Assembly: GCA_017528205.1 (NCBI GenBank)
Contig: JAFXPE010000041.1
Span: 1 to 63,611, forward strand
From: Alphaproteobacteria bacterium
Lineage (GTDB): Bacteria > Pseudomonadota > Alphaproteobacteria > RF32 > CAG-239
Length of the DNA stretch: 63,611 nucleotides
Direction of reading: 5' to 3'
Both the position numbers and the translations under genes were made by a program. The notes under the pieces were generated by a model. The model was not told where the DNA came from, made no database searches, and was given only the letters and a program-made list of their open reading frames with translations. Of the stretch, positions 9,298 through 17,995 are shown one piece after another (the stretch's first letter is position 1; the number at the start of each line of letters is the position of its first letter).

Positions 9298-9660
9298 TTA
9301 CTCAAACCACCAGTTCCAGAGAGCTTCGATTGCCCATCTGATAAACCTTGAAAGGTTGAATATCAGACACCAGGTCAGGCACAGGACAACGATACCTATA
9401 AAAGGAAAAAGAATGAAGTTAAAAACCTCTCCGCTCCAATGTTCCCGACTGGGAAAATTCAGAAACAGGCAAAGCACAACACCGATGGTGAAGGCAATGC
9501 GGTTAACAACCTGTACTTGTCTCCGGTTATAAGAAAGCAACAACTTGTGCCACGCATCGTCCCAATCAGAGTCGATGGCGGCAATAAGTCCCATAAACGC
9601 ACCGATAAGGACAATGGTTTGCCCCAGAAGGGTTTCAAACATCAAATCATACATTACCAT
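9298..9660 (-). CDS. Small membrane protein, function unknown
   Basis: About 120 residues from the ATG at 9660 (a TTG at 9714 would add a Lys/Gln-rich stretch of 18). Two or three hydrophobic helices are visible: TIVLIGAFMGLIAAI, IAFTIGVVLCLFLNF and FPFIGIVVLCLTWCLIF. The end is Trp-rich (WAIEALWNWWFE). No family is recognised. The stop lies 13 bases before the next ATG in the cassette, consistent with one transcript. Confidence 0.6.
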   Translation of the reverse strand: MVMYDLMFETLLGQTIVLIGAFMGLIAAIDSDWDDAWHKLLLSYNRRQVQVVNRIAFTIGVVLCLFLNFPSREHWSGEVFNFILFPFIGIVVLCLTWCLIFNLSRFIRWAIEALWNWWFE

Positions 9661-9741
9661 AATTTCTGATTTTTGAAATTTCTTTGTTTTCCGAGAATCC
9701 TGTTCCGCCTGCAATAAAATACAAGCGGAACAGATAAGAGT

Positions 9742-10254
9742 TTATTCCTCAGACTTTTCGGCAGCCTTTTTGGAACGAGTTTCGTTTTGCTGAGAATAGA
9801 TGCCGTATTCGCGAGCCCCGGAAATGGTTAAGAATATACCAATCGAGGACTGCAGAAAACTCCATTCAACCGGACGAATGTCGTGGAAGAACGGAATAAT
9901 CAACATATTCACGGCAAAGCCGACTACTAGGCACCAACCAACCGCGGGAACCCAAACTCGTTCTTTGAGGATTTCCTCGGTGGTTTTTCCCGAATCTGAC
10001 TCTGAAAAGGGCTTGAGGTCGCTCAGGTATTTGAATTTCATCAATACCACTTGGCGCGCTGTGCCTAAACCGGCAACAATGCTGGCCGCCAAAATGAGCT
10101 GCTCATTATCTATCGGATCGCACAACGGAACAAACGGCGCAATGGCACAATTGATGGCGAAACCGAGACCGATAACAATACCTAAGCCAACCATCCAGAG
10201 ATGCGATGTCTTGATTTTTACATCGCTTCGCAAGAAATCAACGATAATTTTCAT
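9742..10254 (-). CDS. Membrane protein with three or four helices, function unknown
   Basis: The 170-residue protein starts at ATG 10254 (MKIIVDFLRSDVK); a TTG two codons earlier is also in frame. Helices are seen around LWMVGLGIVIGLGFAI, QLILAASIVAGLG, VWVPAVGWCLVVGFAVNMLIIPFF and SFLQSSIGIFLTISG. It ends in a charged Lys/Glu tail. A cytoplasmic loop (about 75-105) carries SESDSGKTTEEIL. The size and the Trp-helix followed by a Gly-rich helix slightly recall three-helix phage or GTA holins, but no lysis gene is nearby, so no function is assigned. It is the first gene of the cassette, with its own promoter. Confidence 0.65.
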   Translation of the reverse strand: MKIIVDFLRSDVKIKTSHLWMVGLGIVIGLGFAINCAIAPFVPLCDPIDNEQLILAASIVAGLGTARQVVLMKFKYLSDLKPFSESDSGKTTEEILKERVWVPAVGWCLVVGFAVNMLIIPFFHDIRPVEWSFLQSSIGIFLTISGAREYGIYSQQNETRSKKAAEKSEE

Positions 10255-10290
10255 AGGCAAATAGTATATAAATGAGATAATCTGGACTTT

Positions 10291-10319
10291 ATGCTATGAT
10301 ATTTTGGAAATTATGTCAA
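10291..10319 (-). promoter_or_regulatory. Predicted promoter of the membrane-protein cassette
   Basis: On the minus strand, TTGACA (10319-10314), a 17-bp spacer and TAGCAT (10296-10291) lie 37-65 bases upstream of the ATG at 10254. The -35 box is a perfect consensus match. Confidence 0.55.
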
Positions 10320-10344
10320 GTTAAATCGTCAACTCTATTATGTC

Positions 10345-10373
10345 TTGAAATAAGTGCAAAAAGCTTATATAAC
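10345..10373 (+). promoter_or_regulatory. Predicted promoter of the chromate-transporter pair
   Basis: TTGAAA (10345-10350), a 17-bp spacer and TATAAC (10368-10373) lie 20 bases before the ATG at 10394. It is divergent from the promoter at 10291-10319. Confidence 0.6.
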
Positions 10374-10393
10374 TGTGGGTAAAAGGAAAAAAT

Positions 10394-10933
10394 ATGGTCA
10401 GTTTATGGAAATTGTATGCCCTGTTTTTTAAAATGGGTTTGTTTACGTTTGGCGGCGGTTACGCTATGTTGCCGATTTTGCGAAAAGAGGCGGTGGAAAG
10501 GCAAAAATGGATAACCGAGGAAGAATTGCTGAACTATTACTCCATCGGCCAATGCACACCGGGAATTATTGCCGTTAATGCGGCGTCATTCATTGGCTAT
10601 AAATTACGCAAAATCGCCGGACTAATCAGCGCAACACTCGGAGTGATTTCGCCCTCGATAATCATTATTGCTTTGGTGGCGGCTCTGCTGCGTAAATATA
10701 TGGATAACCAATATGTGCAATGGGCTTTCGGCGGCATCAGAATTTGTGTGATTGCCCTGATTATCGACGTGGTCTGGAATATGTGGCAAAAAGGCGTGAA
10801 AGATGTTCGCGGTTATGTTATTTTTGGTGTGGCGGCGTTGTTGTTGTGGGGCTTTAATTTATCAGCCGTCGCGATTGTAATTTTGGCGGCCGCGGCTCCA
10901 TTTATTCCGGTGCGGCGGAGAATTAAACGATGA
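10394..10933 (+). CDS. Chromate transporter family protein, first half of a split pair
   Basis: The 179-residue protein is a single CHR domain of the short-chain type. It shows the conserved FGGGYAMLPIL turn after the first helix and IGQCTPGIIAVN in the second conserved block, with five or six hydrophobic helices and a basic end (RRRIKR). Short-chain CHR proteins work as pairs with opposite topology in the inner membrane. Substrate assignment (chromate or sulfate efflux) is by family only. The stop overlaps the next start by 4 bases. Confidence 0.9.
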   Translation: MVSLWKLYALFFKMGLFTFGGGYAMLPILRKEAVERQKWITEEELLNYYSIGQCTPGIIAVNAASFIGYKLRKIAGLISATLGVISPSIIIIALVAALLRKYMDNQYVQWAFGGIRICVIALIIDVVWNMWQKGVKDVRGYVIFGVAALLLWGFNLSAVAIVILAAAAPFIPVRRRIKR

Positions 10934-11448
10934 TTTATGCGTTGCTGGCTTACGAGTTTTTCAAAATCGGCCTGTTTGCCGTGGGCGGCGGATTGGTTAC
11001 GGTGCCGTTTTTGTTTGATTTGGCGGAAGAATACGCTTGGTTTAGCAAAAGCGAACTGGCGGATATGATTGCCGTTTCGCAATCTACACCGGGGCCGGTG
11101 GGAATCAATATGGCAACGTATGCCGGATTTAAGGCGGCCGGATTGGGGGGCGCTTTGGTGGCCACCTTGAGCGAGGTTTTGCCTTCTATGGCGGTGATAT
11201 ATTTTGTGGCACAGGCGTTGGCTAAGTGGCAAAACAACAAATATGTGCGGCAAATATTATCCGGTATTCGTCCGGCGGTTTTGGCCTTGATTTTGTTTGC
11301 CGGATGGGATATAGCTAAGGAGGCGATTGCCGATTATAAGTCGCTGGCAGTGCTGTTAGGTTTGTTGGTTGCCATGCGATTGTTTAAGAAAAGCCCGATA
11401 TATTATATTGCGGCGTCGGCGGTTATCGGGTTGATTTTGCAACTTTAA
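10930..11448 (+). CDS. Chromate transporter family protein, second half of a split pair
   Basis: The 172-residue CHR-domain protein carries the paralogous motifs of its neighbour: AVGGGLVTVPFLFDL and STPGPVGINMATY, then hydrophobic helices to the C terminus. The 4-base ATGA overlap with the first half implies coupled translation and an equimolar heterodimer. Family knowledge points to anion (chromate) export; the natural substrate in this organism cannot be told from sequence. Confidence 0.9.
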   Translation: MIYALLAYEFFKIGLFAVGGGLVTVPFLFDLAEEYAWFSKSELADMIAVSQSTPGPVGINMATYAGFKAAGLGGALVATLSEVLPSMAVIYFVAQALAKWQNNKYVRQILSGIRPAVLALILFAGWDIAKEAIADYKSLAVLLGLLVAMRLFKKSPIYYIAASAVIGLILQL

Positions 11449-11460
11449 TGAGAGGAAATT

Positions 11461-12471
11461 ATGGCGGAAACTGTTTATGATGTGGTGGGAATGGGCAACG
11501 CGATTGTTGATGTGTTGGCCAAAGTCGGAGATGCGTTTTTGGTTGAACGCGGGCTGGATAAGGGCTCTATGACCTTGGTGGAGGCCGCGGAGGCCGGAAA
11601 AATTTATGCCGATGTGATTCCCGAATTGCAGGTTTCCGGCGGCGCGGCGGCCAACACGGTTTCCGGTATGGCTTCGCTCGGTGCCGATTGTGCTTATATC
11701 GGTAAAGTGCATGATGACGAACTGGGACAGCTCTTTCAGCGCAATATCGCCATGGCCGGCATTGATTTCTTTACGCCGCCGTTAACTCAAGGTCCGGCAA
11801 CCGGCAGAAGCGTAGTGTTGGTAACGCCTGATGCCGAGCGCTCAATGTTTACTTATTTGGGGGCGGCACGCAAATTAAACGAAGATGATGTTGACGAAAA
11901 ACTTATCAGCGAATCGCGGTTTTTGTTTTTGGAAGGCTATTTGTGGGACGAGCCGGATTCGCAAAAGGCTATGTTTAAGGCTTGTGAGGCGGCGCATAAA
12001 TACGATCGCGAAGTGGCTTTCAGCGTGGCGGCCAAGTCGTGCGTGAATAAGCATCGGGAAAAAATGTTGCAGATGATTGCCAACCATGTGGATATATTGT
12101 TTGCCAATGAAGAAGAGTTGAAATTGCTGTTTGAAACCGACAGTTTGGAAAAGGCGTTAGATGCCATCAAAACCTATGTCAGAATTGCCGCCATTACTCG
12201 CGACAGCCGCGGCTCGGTGGTTGTTCACGGGCGCGAGAAAATATTTGTGGAAGCCGAAAAAATCGAGGAGGTTGTGGATTCCACCGGTGCCGGAGATTTG
12301 TATGCCGCCGGATTTTTGTATGGCTTAAGCAAAGGACGCAGTTTGGGAACTTGCGCCACCATCGGAGGCATTACGGCGGCCGAAGTTATTACGCACTACG
12401 GCGCCAGACCGGAGGTTTCGTTGCGCGGTTTGGTGCGACATCGCCTGATTGAATATGGTAAAAGACCATAA
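11461..12471 (+). CDS. PfkB-family sugar/nucleoside kinase, probably adenosine kinase
   Basis: The 336-residue ribokinase-fold enzyme has the N-terminal GMGNAIVDVLAKV, the substrate-loop GGAAANTVSGMASLG and the catalytic/anion-hole motif DSTGAGDLYAAGFLYG, whose last Asp is the general base. The GNAIVDV and GGAAANT patterns match the adenosine-kinase-like branch common in alphaproteobacteria, which salvages adenosine to AMP in the cytoplasm. Another PfkB sugar kinase is possible. A GAGAGGAAATT ribosome site precedes the ATG. It lies 12 bases after the chromate pair and may share their transcript. Confidence 0.85.
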   Translation: MAETVYDVVGMGNAIVDVLAKVGDAFLVERGLDKGSMTLVEAAEAGKIYADVIPELQVSGGAAANTVSGMASLGADCAYIGKVHDDELGQLFQRNIAMAGIDFFTPPLTQGPATGRSVVLVTPDAERSMFTYLGAARKLNEDDVDEKLISESRFLFLEGYLWDEPDSQKAMFKACEAAHKYDREVAFSVAAKSCVNKHREKMLQMIANHVDILFANEEELKLLFETDSLEKALDAIKTYVRIAAITRDSRGSVVVHGREKIFVEAEKIEEVVDSTGAGDLYAAGFLYGLSKGRSLGTCATIGGITAAEVITHYGARPEVSLRGLVRHRLIEYGKRP

Positions 12472-12500
12472 AAATAATACAAAAGCAAAAAAGACTTAAC

Positions 12501-12539
12501 GAAAGCCCCGAAGATACGCAGTTATTCTTCAGGGCTTTC
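12501..12539. terminator. Bidirectional terminator between the kinase and tatC
   Basis: GAAAGCCC (12501-12508) plus GAAGA pairs with TCTTC plus GGGCTTTC (12532-12539). It serves the plus-strand kinase and, with a T-rich exit (12483-12492), the minus-strand tat operon. It overlaps the tatC stop codon. Confidence 0.8.
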
Positions 12540-13247
12540 TGATTTTTGGCGATGGGCCAGAAATAACCCGATTTCAAACAAAGCATAGGTCGGAAGGGTT
12601 AAAAGCAGTTGGCTGATAATATCCGGCGGCGTTAAAACGGCCGATATTATCAAAATGCCGATAAAAATGTAAGAGCGCTTGCTTTTTATGGTGTTATAAT
12701 CAACAATTTCGGCGCGAATTAACGCAAATGCAAGCAGCGGAAATTGGAAAACCACGCCGAATATCAGCGACAGCCACAGCGCCAAGGAGATAACGTTGTT
12801 AATGCCGAATACGGCGTGAATGTCGGCGCCGGCAAAACTTAAGCCGAAGCGAATTACAAACGGCAAAATAACGAACAGGCAGAATAAAACGCCGATGATA
12901 AATAAGGCGCTTGAGCTTAGCACTATGGATTTGATAAAGTTGCGTTCTTTGTCGTAAAGCGCCGGAAGAACAAAGTTCCACACCTGTTTGGCCATATACG
13001 GAAAGCAGATTAAAATATCTAACAGCAACGCGGTTTTAATTTGCAAAACAAAAACTTCAAGCGGGGCAAAAAAGTTAAGCGTAAGCGGGGTGCCGCGCAA
13101 TATAACGGAAATCAGCGCATTAATCACATAAGGGGCAAGCAGAAACATCGGCAACAAACCGATAGCCAATGCCGATAAACATTTTATCAGCATCAAGCGC
13201 AAAGCCTCTAAGTGCGAAATCAGGCTGTCTTCCGGTTGCTTAGTCAT
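12522..13247 (-). CDS. tatC: Sec-independent protein translocase subunit TatC
   Basis: The 241-residue six-helix membrane protein has the TatC landmarks: N-terminal SHLEALR (the HLxELR twin-arginine recognition site), FAPLEVFVLQIK with the conserved periplasmic Glu, and QVWNFVLPALYDKER in the first cytoplasmic loop. It also has a Pro-rich TPPDIISQ before the last helices. TatC receives folded substrates with RR signal peptides in the inner membrane. Its start overlaps the tatA stop by one base (TAATG). No tatB is seen beside it. Confidence 0.97.
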   Translation of the reverse strand: MTKQPEDSLISHLEALRLMLIKCLSALAIGLLPMFLLAPYVINALISVILRGTPLTLNFFAPLEVFVLQIKTALLLDILICFPYMAKQVWNFVLPALYDKERNFIKSIVLSSSALFIIGVLFCLFVILPFVIRFGLSFAGADIHAVFGINNVISLALWLSLIFGVVFQFPLLAFALIRAEIVDYNTIKSKRSYIFIGILIISAVLTPPDIISQLLLTLPTYALFEIGLFLAHRQKSESPEE

Positions 13248-13522
13248 TATTTTGCAGATTTTTTGGTTGTTTTCTTAATGGTCGTTTTTTTCGCGGTTGC
13301 TGATTTTTTTGTTGAGTTTTTTTTAAGAGCTTTTTTTGTATCGGCCGATTTAGCGGTTTCTGCCTTAAATGTATTTAGCTCATTTTCAAAAGTTTCTTTG
13401 GCTTTTTTGTATTCGGCTTGAGCTTTGCCCAATCCGCGCGCTAATTCTGGAATTTTTTTGCCGCCAAACAAAACAATGACAACAATAACAATTAAAACTA
13501 TTTCGGTTATTCCTAAAGACAT
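13247..13522 (-). CDS. tatA: Twin-arginine translocase subunit TatA (TatA/E type)
   Basis: The 91-residue protein has one N-terminal membrane helix ([20 protein letters not shown]), the [15 protein letters not shown] amphipathic hinge and a Lys/Ala/Thr-rich tail (last 35 residues, KKAxKKxxxKK patterns). TatA oligomerises to form the pore for folded proteins. With only tatA and tatC here, this subunit may also do the TatB job, as in minimal TatAC systems. The basic tail resembles the N-terminal extension of the Lnt protein at 61484. Confidence 0.93.
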   Translation of the reverse strand: MSLGITEIVLIVIVVIVLFGGKKIPELARGLGKAQAEYKKAKETFENELNTFKAETAKSADTKKALKKNSTKKSATAKKTTIKKTTKKSAK

Positions 13523-13532
13523 TTTTTTCTCC

Positions 13533-14828
13533 TTAAATTAAATCAACCTGTTTGTCAATCGGTTCAATACTGATGGCTTTGACCGGACATACGCCGGCAC
13601 ATTTGCCGCAACCGATACATTTATCAAACTGTATTAAAGGAAATTCTCCTTTTTCTTTAATAATAATTTGCCGCGGACATTCTCTGGCGCAAACTCCGCA
13701 ACGAATGCAAACGTCTTCGTTGATTACAGCGGCGGCGATTTTGGTATTTTGCTTCTGCAAAAGCGTCAGGCGTTTGATTGCGCCGTTCGGGCAAACTTGA
13801 GAGCATTTATGGCACTTGTAATCGCAATAATTTGCACCGTAATCAAGGTGAATGAACGGCGTTTCGGCATCTGCCGGTTTAATGATTTTTTGTGGGCAAT
13901 TTTGCACGCACAAATTGCAGTTAAGACAACGGTTGGCAAAACTGTCAAGGCTTCCGGCACCGGCCGGTAAAATAGCTTTTTTAAAGTTGCGGGTAAGCAG
14001 TTTGCTCAGCTCTATACCGCCGCGAAAGGCCACTCCGAATGTGGCCAGCACCAATCCGGCGGTGATTAATTGACGCCGTTTGGGATTGAATTTAACTTTC
14101 GGTTGCTGCGGCAAACCATAATAAACTGCGCCGTGGCGGCATTGCTTCAGGCATTTGAAACACTTGATGCAAGTTTCGTTGTTAACCGTTTGATTTTGTA
14201 AATCAATCGAATTGCAAGGACAAGAGTGGGCGCATAGTTTACATATTTTGCATTTTTGCGGATTGATCCTGATTTTGTAAAGCGAAAAGCGGGAAATAAA
14301 ACCCAAAATTGCACCGACAGGGCATAAATTTGTGCAGAAAAAGCGCTTTTTGAAAAATACCAAAATCGTTAAGGCAATAATAAAACCGATGCCGAATCCG
14401 GCGCCGCTCAAGGCGTTTCCAAACACGGAATAAGGTTCGGCCGCTCTTAACCATACGGTGGTGCCGCCGCATAATGTGCCGAACAAAACTGCCGCCAAAA
14501 AATACGCAAAAATATAATGTTTGGTCGGTCGGGTAGAACGTTTTTTGTAAAACGGTTTGAACAGAATTGTCAGCAATTCCTGATAGATGCCGAGCGGACA
14601 CAGCGTGGAACAATAAACGCGACCGAAAAGCAAGGTTAAGCCGATAAGTGTGGCAAATATAATCAATCCGACGCTAAATCCGGAAATCAGCCCGTTTTGC
14701 AAAGCGGGAACAAATTGCCAGTCAAGTATTTTAAGTGGATAAAATCGGTTGCAAAACGCCGCTATGCAGAGTGAAAACACCAATATTGCAATTAAAAATC
14801 TGCCGTATATCAATAAGTTGTTTTTCAT
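13533..14828 (-). CDS. NapH/NapG-like fused membrane polyferredoxin
   Basis: The 431-residue protein is NapH-like in its first half: four hydrophobic helices, two CxxxCP motifs ([16 protein letters not shown]) and two ferredoxin clusters ([23 protein letters not shown]). An internal KRRQLITAG followed by a hydrophobic stretch then looks like a twin-arginine signal. After it comes a NapG-like half: [15 protein letters not shown] and four more clusters ([49 protein letters not shown]). NapG and NapH pass quinol electrons to periplasmic nitrate reductase, but no napA, napB or napC is in the window. The partner is unknown. Ten bases downstream begins tatA, which would supply the export machinery. 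Gene 5 of 5 before tatAC in an accA-tag-napHG-tatA-tatC run would make it the third member. Confidence 0.85.
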   Translation of the reverse strand: MKNNLLIYGRFLIAILVFSLCIAAFCNRFYPLKILDWQFVPALQNGLISGFSVGLIIFATLIGLTLLFGRVYCSTLCPLGIYQELLTILFKPFYKKRSTRPTKHYIFAYFLAAVLFGTLCGGTTVWLRAAEPYSVFGNALSGAGFGIGFIIALTILVFFKKRFFCTNLCPVGAILGFISRFSLYKIRINPQKCKICKLCAHSCPCNSIDLQNQTVNNETCIKCFKCLKQCRHGAVYYGLPQQPKVKFNPKRRQLITAGLVLATFGVAFRGGIELSKLLTRNFKKAILPAGAGSLDSFANRCLNCNLCVQNCPQKIIKPADAETPFIHLDYGANYCDYKCHKCSQVCPNGAIKRLTLLQKQNTKIAAAVINEDVCIRCGVCARECPRQIIIKEKGEFPLIQFDKCIGCGKCAGVCPVKAISIEPIDKQVDLI

Positions 14829-14841
14829 TCTGCCCTCGCGA

Positions 14842-15462
14842 TTATAAAAAATGCTGTATTTGTTTTTCGCGGTCGCGGCGCTTTTTTACGGTCGGAAAAT
14901 TGGCGCAAATGTATTTATAGCGAGGGCAATCGCAACCATGGTCGTTGATAAGTCCGCAGGCTTGCAGGTGCGAATAAACGGTAATCGTGCCCAAAAATTT
15001 GAAACCGCGCTTTTTCAGGTCTTTACTGATTTCGTCCGACAGGCCGTTGCTGACGGGAATATAGCCGTCGCCGTGTTTGTCATAAAGAATGGTTTTGCCG
15101 TTTGTATGGCGCCACAAATATTGGCAAAAACTGCCGAATTCATTGCGAATCCGCTGAAAACAGGTTGCGTTGTGGATAATTGCCGCAACTTTGCGCGGAC
15201 TTTTAATCATGCCTTCGGTCTTTAAAATCCTTTGCACGTCACTTTCGGTGTATGCGGCGATTTTTTCAAAATCAAAATTATCAAAACAGCGGCGGAAAAT
15301 TTCGCGTTTGTTAATCATCATATTCCAATTAAGGCCGCATTGCATAACTTCCATCATTAAAAATTCAAATTGCTTGCGGTCGTCGTGCACCGGCACGCCC
15401 CATTCTTTGTCATGATATTGTAAATTGAGTTCGGAAGTATGTCCCCAGTTGCAATATGCCAT
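14842..15462 (-). CDS. tag: DNA-3-methyladenine glycosylase I
   Basis: The 206-residue enzyme has the Tag N terminus CNWGHTSELNLQYHDKEWG and the C-terminal INDHGCDCPRY. Together these supply the Cys/His ligands of the structural zinc in this family. LKKRGFKFLGTITVYSHLQACG is split across the conserved substrate region. It removes 3-methyladenine from alkylated DNA. It sits 6 bases after accA and 13 bases before the polyferredoxin gene, so it is probably co-transcribed with both. Confidence 0.95.
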   Translation of the reverse strand: MAYCNWGHTSELNLQYHDKEWGVPVHDDRKQFEFLMMEVMQCGLNWNMMINKREIFRRCFDNFDFEKIAAYTESDVQRILKTEGMIKSPRKVAAIIHNATCFQRIRNEFGSFCQYLWRHTNGKTILYDKHGDGYIPVSNGLSDEISKDLKKRGFKFLGTITVYSHLQACGLINDHGCDCPRYKYICANFPTVKKRRDREKQIQHFL

Positions 15463-15468
15463 TGTTTA

Positions 15469-16452
15469 TTACTTAACTTGTTTTACCTGCACAAATTGAG
15501 AGCCGATTTTCATAAATTTGTCGGTGCGCTGTTTTTTGAGTTTTTCATAATTGATTTCGGTGAGTTCCTGCAAATTGCGTTTGAGCGCTGTGCGCAGATT
15601 TTCGTAAGTTTGTTCCGGTTGGCGATGAGCGCCGCCGATAGGCTCGGCAACGATTTCATCGATAATTCCCAGTTTTTTCAGGTCTTGCGCCGTTAAATTC
15701 AGAGCCTCGGTGGCTTCTTTGGTCTTTTCGGCCGAACGCCACAAAATAGAAGCGCAACCTTCCGGCGAAATAACCGAATAAATCGAATGTTCGAGCATCA
15801 AAACACGGTCGGCAACCGCAATGGCGATTGCGCCGCCCGAGCCGCCTTCACCGATAACGGTGGCAATAATCGGAGTTTTGATTTGCAGACATTTTTCAAT
15901 GGAGGAGGCAATCGCCTCGGCTTGCCCTCTGGCTTCGGCATCAATTCCCGGATATGCACCGGCGGTATCAACAAAACTCAACACCGGCAACTTAAACTTT
16001 TCGGCCATATCCATCAGGCGCTGAGCCTTGCGATATCCTTCAGGCTTGGCCATGCCGAAATTGTATTTGATGCGCGAATCCAAATCATTGCCTTTTTCTT
16101 GGCCGATAACCACCACCGGCGTGTTTTCAAAAAAACCGAGCCCGCAAACCATGGCGGCATCATCGGCAAAACGACGGTCACCGGCCAGCGGCGTAAAATC
16201 TTTAATCAGCGCTTCTATGTAATTGAGGCAATGCGGACGCGAAGGATGGCGGGCAATTTGTGCTTTTTGCCACGGCGTTAAATGACGATAAACGTGCTCC
16301 ATATGGGTTTGCAGGTGTTTCTGCAATTTTTGGATTTCTTTGCTGATATCCAAATCTTCATTGCGAGCCATAGACTGCAAATGGTCGATTTTTTCTTCTA
16401 TTTCCACAATGGTTTTTTCAAAATCAAGAACGTTTGTTTCATTATCTGTCAT
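15469..16452 (-). CDS. accA: Acetyl-CoA carboxylase carboxyltransferase subunit alpha
   Basis: The 327-residue protein has the family length and motifs: LDFEKTIVEIEEKIDHL at the N terminus, PWQKAQIARHPSRPHCLNYI, FVDTAGAYPGIDAEARGQ, and IGEGGSGGAIAIAVADRV with the oxyanion-hole glycines. With AccD it transfers carboxyl from biotin to acetyl-CoA in fatty-acid synthesis. A TGAGGT ribosome site precedes the ATG. It leads the minus-strand operon running through tag, the NapHG-like gene and tatAC. Confidence 0.97.
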   Translation of the reverse strand: MTDNETNVLDFEKTIVEIEEKIDHLQSMARNEDLDISKEIQKLQKHLQTHMEHVYRHLTPWQKAQIARHPSRPHCLNYIEALIKDFTPLAGDRRFADDAAMVCGLGFFENTPVVVIGQEKGNDLDSRIKYNFGMAKPEGYRKAQRLMDMAEKFKLPVLSFVDTAGAYPGIDAEARGQAEAIASSIEKCLQIKTPIIATVIGEGGSGGAIAIAVADRVLMLEHSIYSVISPEGCASILWRSAEKTKEATEALNLTAQDLKKLGIIDEIVAEPIGGAHRQPEQTYENLRTALKRNLQELTEINYEKLKKQRTDKFMKIGSQFVQVKQVK

Positions 16453-16615
16453 TTTTTACCTCATATCGTTATGGCGGCAGTTTAGCATATTTTTTTTAAA
16501 TGTTTAGTCTTTTTTTATTATCTGTTTATGTTTCGGGATTTTTTAATAAAAAATTTGCTAATTTGCGGTATTATGAGATAAATTCGGGAATTTTTTAATT
16601 ATGTAAGGTCAGAAA

Positions 16616-17995
16616 ATGTTGTTTTTTGCTTTTTTCAGTGCTGTTTTTTCGTCCGTCAGCTGGCTTATTTACGCGATTATGTTTGTGCGTTCGCATTTAG
16701 ACGGAGCCACCTTGTTTGAGCAAGAGCCGCAGATGATGTTGGCACTGGTGTGTGTGGTAGTGTTGCCGGTTTTGGCGGTGTGGATGATTTTCGGTTATTT
16801 CAACCAGTTTTTAATCAATCGCGAAATGAACATCAAGCAATCGCAGCTTTTAACTCAGTTGCAGAAAAATCAGGATTATACCGATTTGGTGGTGCGGGTA
16901 ATGCTTGACGCCGAGCACGAAATCAAAGACGGCTTTGTTTTGAATAAGTTTGATGTGTTTATCGGTGATATGAACGAAACTTTGGGCGAAATTATCCAGC
17001 GTTGCAATATCGCTTCGAGCGCACAACTTGACCAATTGTGGCAACGGGTATTGCGCGGCGAAAAATGGACTTTGGGTAAGGCAATTTTGGATGCCAGCAA
17101 AAATCAAAATACTTTTGACGCTTGGGTGCGCGAAAAGGCCAATCGGGACAAGGTGTTCCGCGGTTCATTGTTGGAATTTTGTTCGCGCTATCAGAGTTTG
17201 TTGCAAATGTTGGAGCGTCACGATCGCGATAAAATCTTTTTACGCATGATTGAAAGCGGTGTGTTCGGCAAGGTTTATTCGATTATTGCTCCGCTCAGCG
17301 ACGGCATTAAAGAATTGTCGGCAAATCCGCAGGAGCGAGTTGCGCAAACTTCAAATCCGCACGAAAACAAGGATTATGCTTCAGTTTTGAAACTTGCTAC
17401 CATGCAAGAGCCGAAAGCCGAGGAAACCATCGTTAATGTTGACCGCGACGACGAAGAAATAGAGGAACAGCGCGTTGATGAAGAAAATGAAATACCGGCG
17501 CGGCGGCCGTCATTTTTGGAACGGCTTAATCCGTTTCGCTCTAAAGAGCCGGAACAGCCGTTTATGCTTGACGATGAGCCGGATCCGTTCTTTCAGGCGT
17601 TGCATAACAGTTTTCAGGGCAAAGACAATACGCCGGTTATGGAACAGCCTTCTTTTGCGGCATCGGAATTTCAACCGGAAGTCGAGCCGACCGGTAACAG
17701 TGTGAGAGAAGTTGTGGAAAATAATGTTGCGGCACCGAATCCGTCTTTCGGCAATTTGCAAAACACGCTCAACAGCTTGCGTGCGCATAACGAAAATATC
17801 GGAGCCTCGCTCAGAAATGAGCCGCAAATGCGCCAGGCAGTGGGAGATTCTGCGGTAAGCGCCGGCAATTATGCCGAGCCGAAGTTCGAAAATTCGGCTC
17901 AGCTCAACAGCGCGGCGGCACCAAAACAAGAAAGCGATGAAGATTTGGTATATCCATTCGGCGGTTGGACAGATGAGAGCAATTATCACGGCTAG
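16616..17995 (+). CDS. Membrane-anchored protein with long acidic/disordered tail, unknown
   Basis: The 459-residue protein has two N-terminal helices (about 1-22 and 41-62), then an amphipathic helical region to about 230 with no recognised fold. The rest is low-complexity, rich in Glu, Asp, Asn, Pro and Ser (DRDDEEIEEQRVDEE and similar). The helical part is likely cytoplasmic. An ATG after AAGGTCAGAAA opens the frame. The last 23 bases overlap the start of yejA, so the two are probably co-transcribed. No family is recognised; a scaffold role is only a guess. Confidence 0.75.
   Translation: MLFFAFFSAVFSSVSWLIYAIMFVRSHLDGATLFEQEPQMMLALVCVVVLPVLAVWMIFGYFNQFLINREMNIKQSQLLTQLQKNQDYTDLVVRVMLDAEHEIKDGFVLNKFDVFIGDMNETLGEIIQRCNIASSAQLDQLWQRVLRGEKWTLGKAILDASKNQNTFDAWVREKANRDKVFRGSLLEFCSRYQSLLQMLERHDRDKIFLRMIESGVFGKVYSIIAPLSDGIKELSANPQERVAQTSNPHENKDYASVLKLATMQEPKAEETIVNVDRDDEEIEEQRVDEENEIPARRPSFLERLNPFRSKEPEQPFMLDDEPDPFFQALHNSFQGKDNTPVMEQPSFAASEFQPEVEPTGNSVREVVENNVAAPNPSFGNLQNTLNSLRAHNENIGASLRNEPQMRQAVGDSAVSAGNYAEPKFENSAQLNSAAAPKQESDEDLVYPFGGWTDESNYHG

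Noticed and set aside
9742..10254. Calling this gene a phage or GTA holin
   Set aside because: Only a loose similarity in helix pattern; no lysis or phage gene is nearby.
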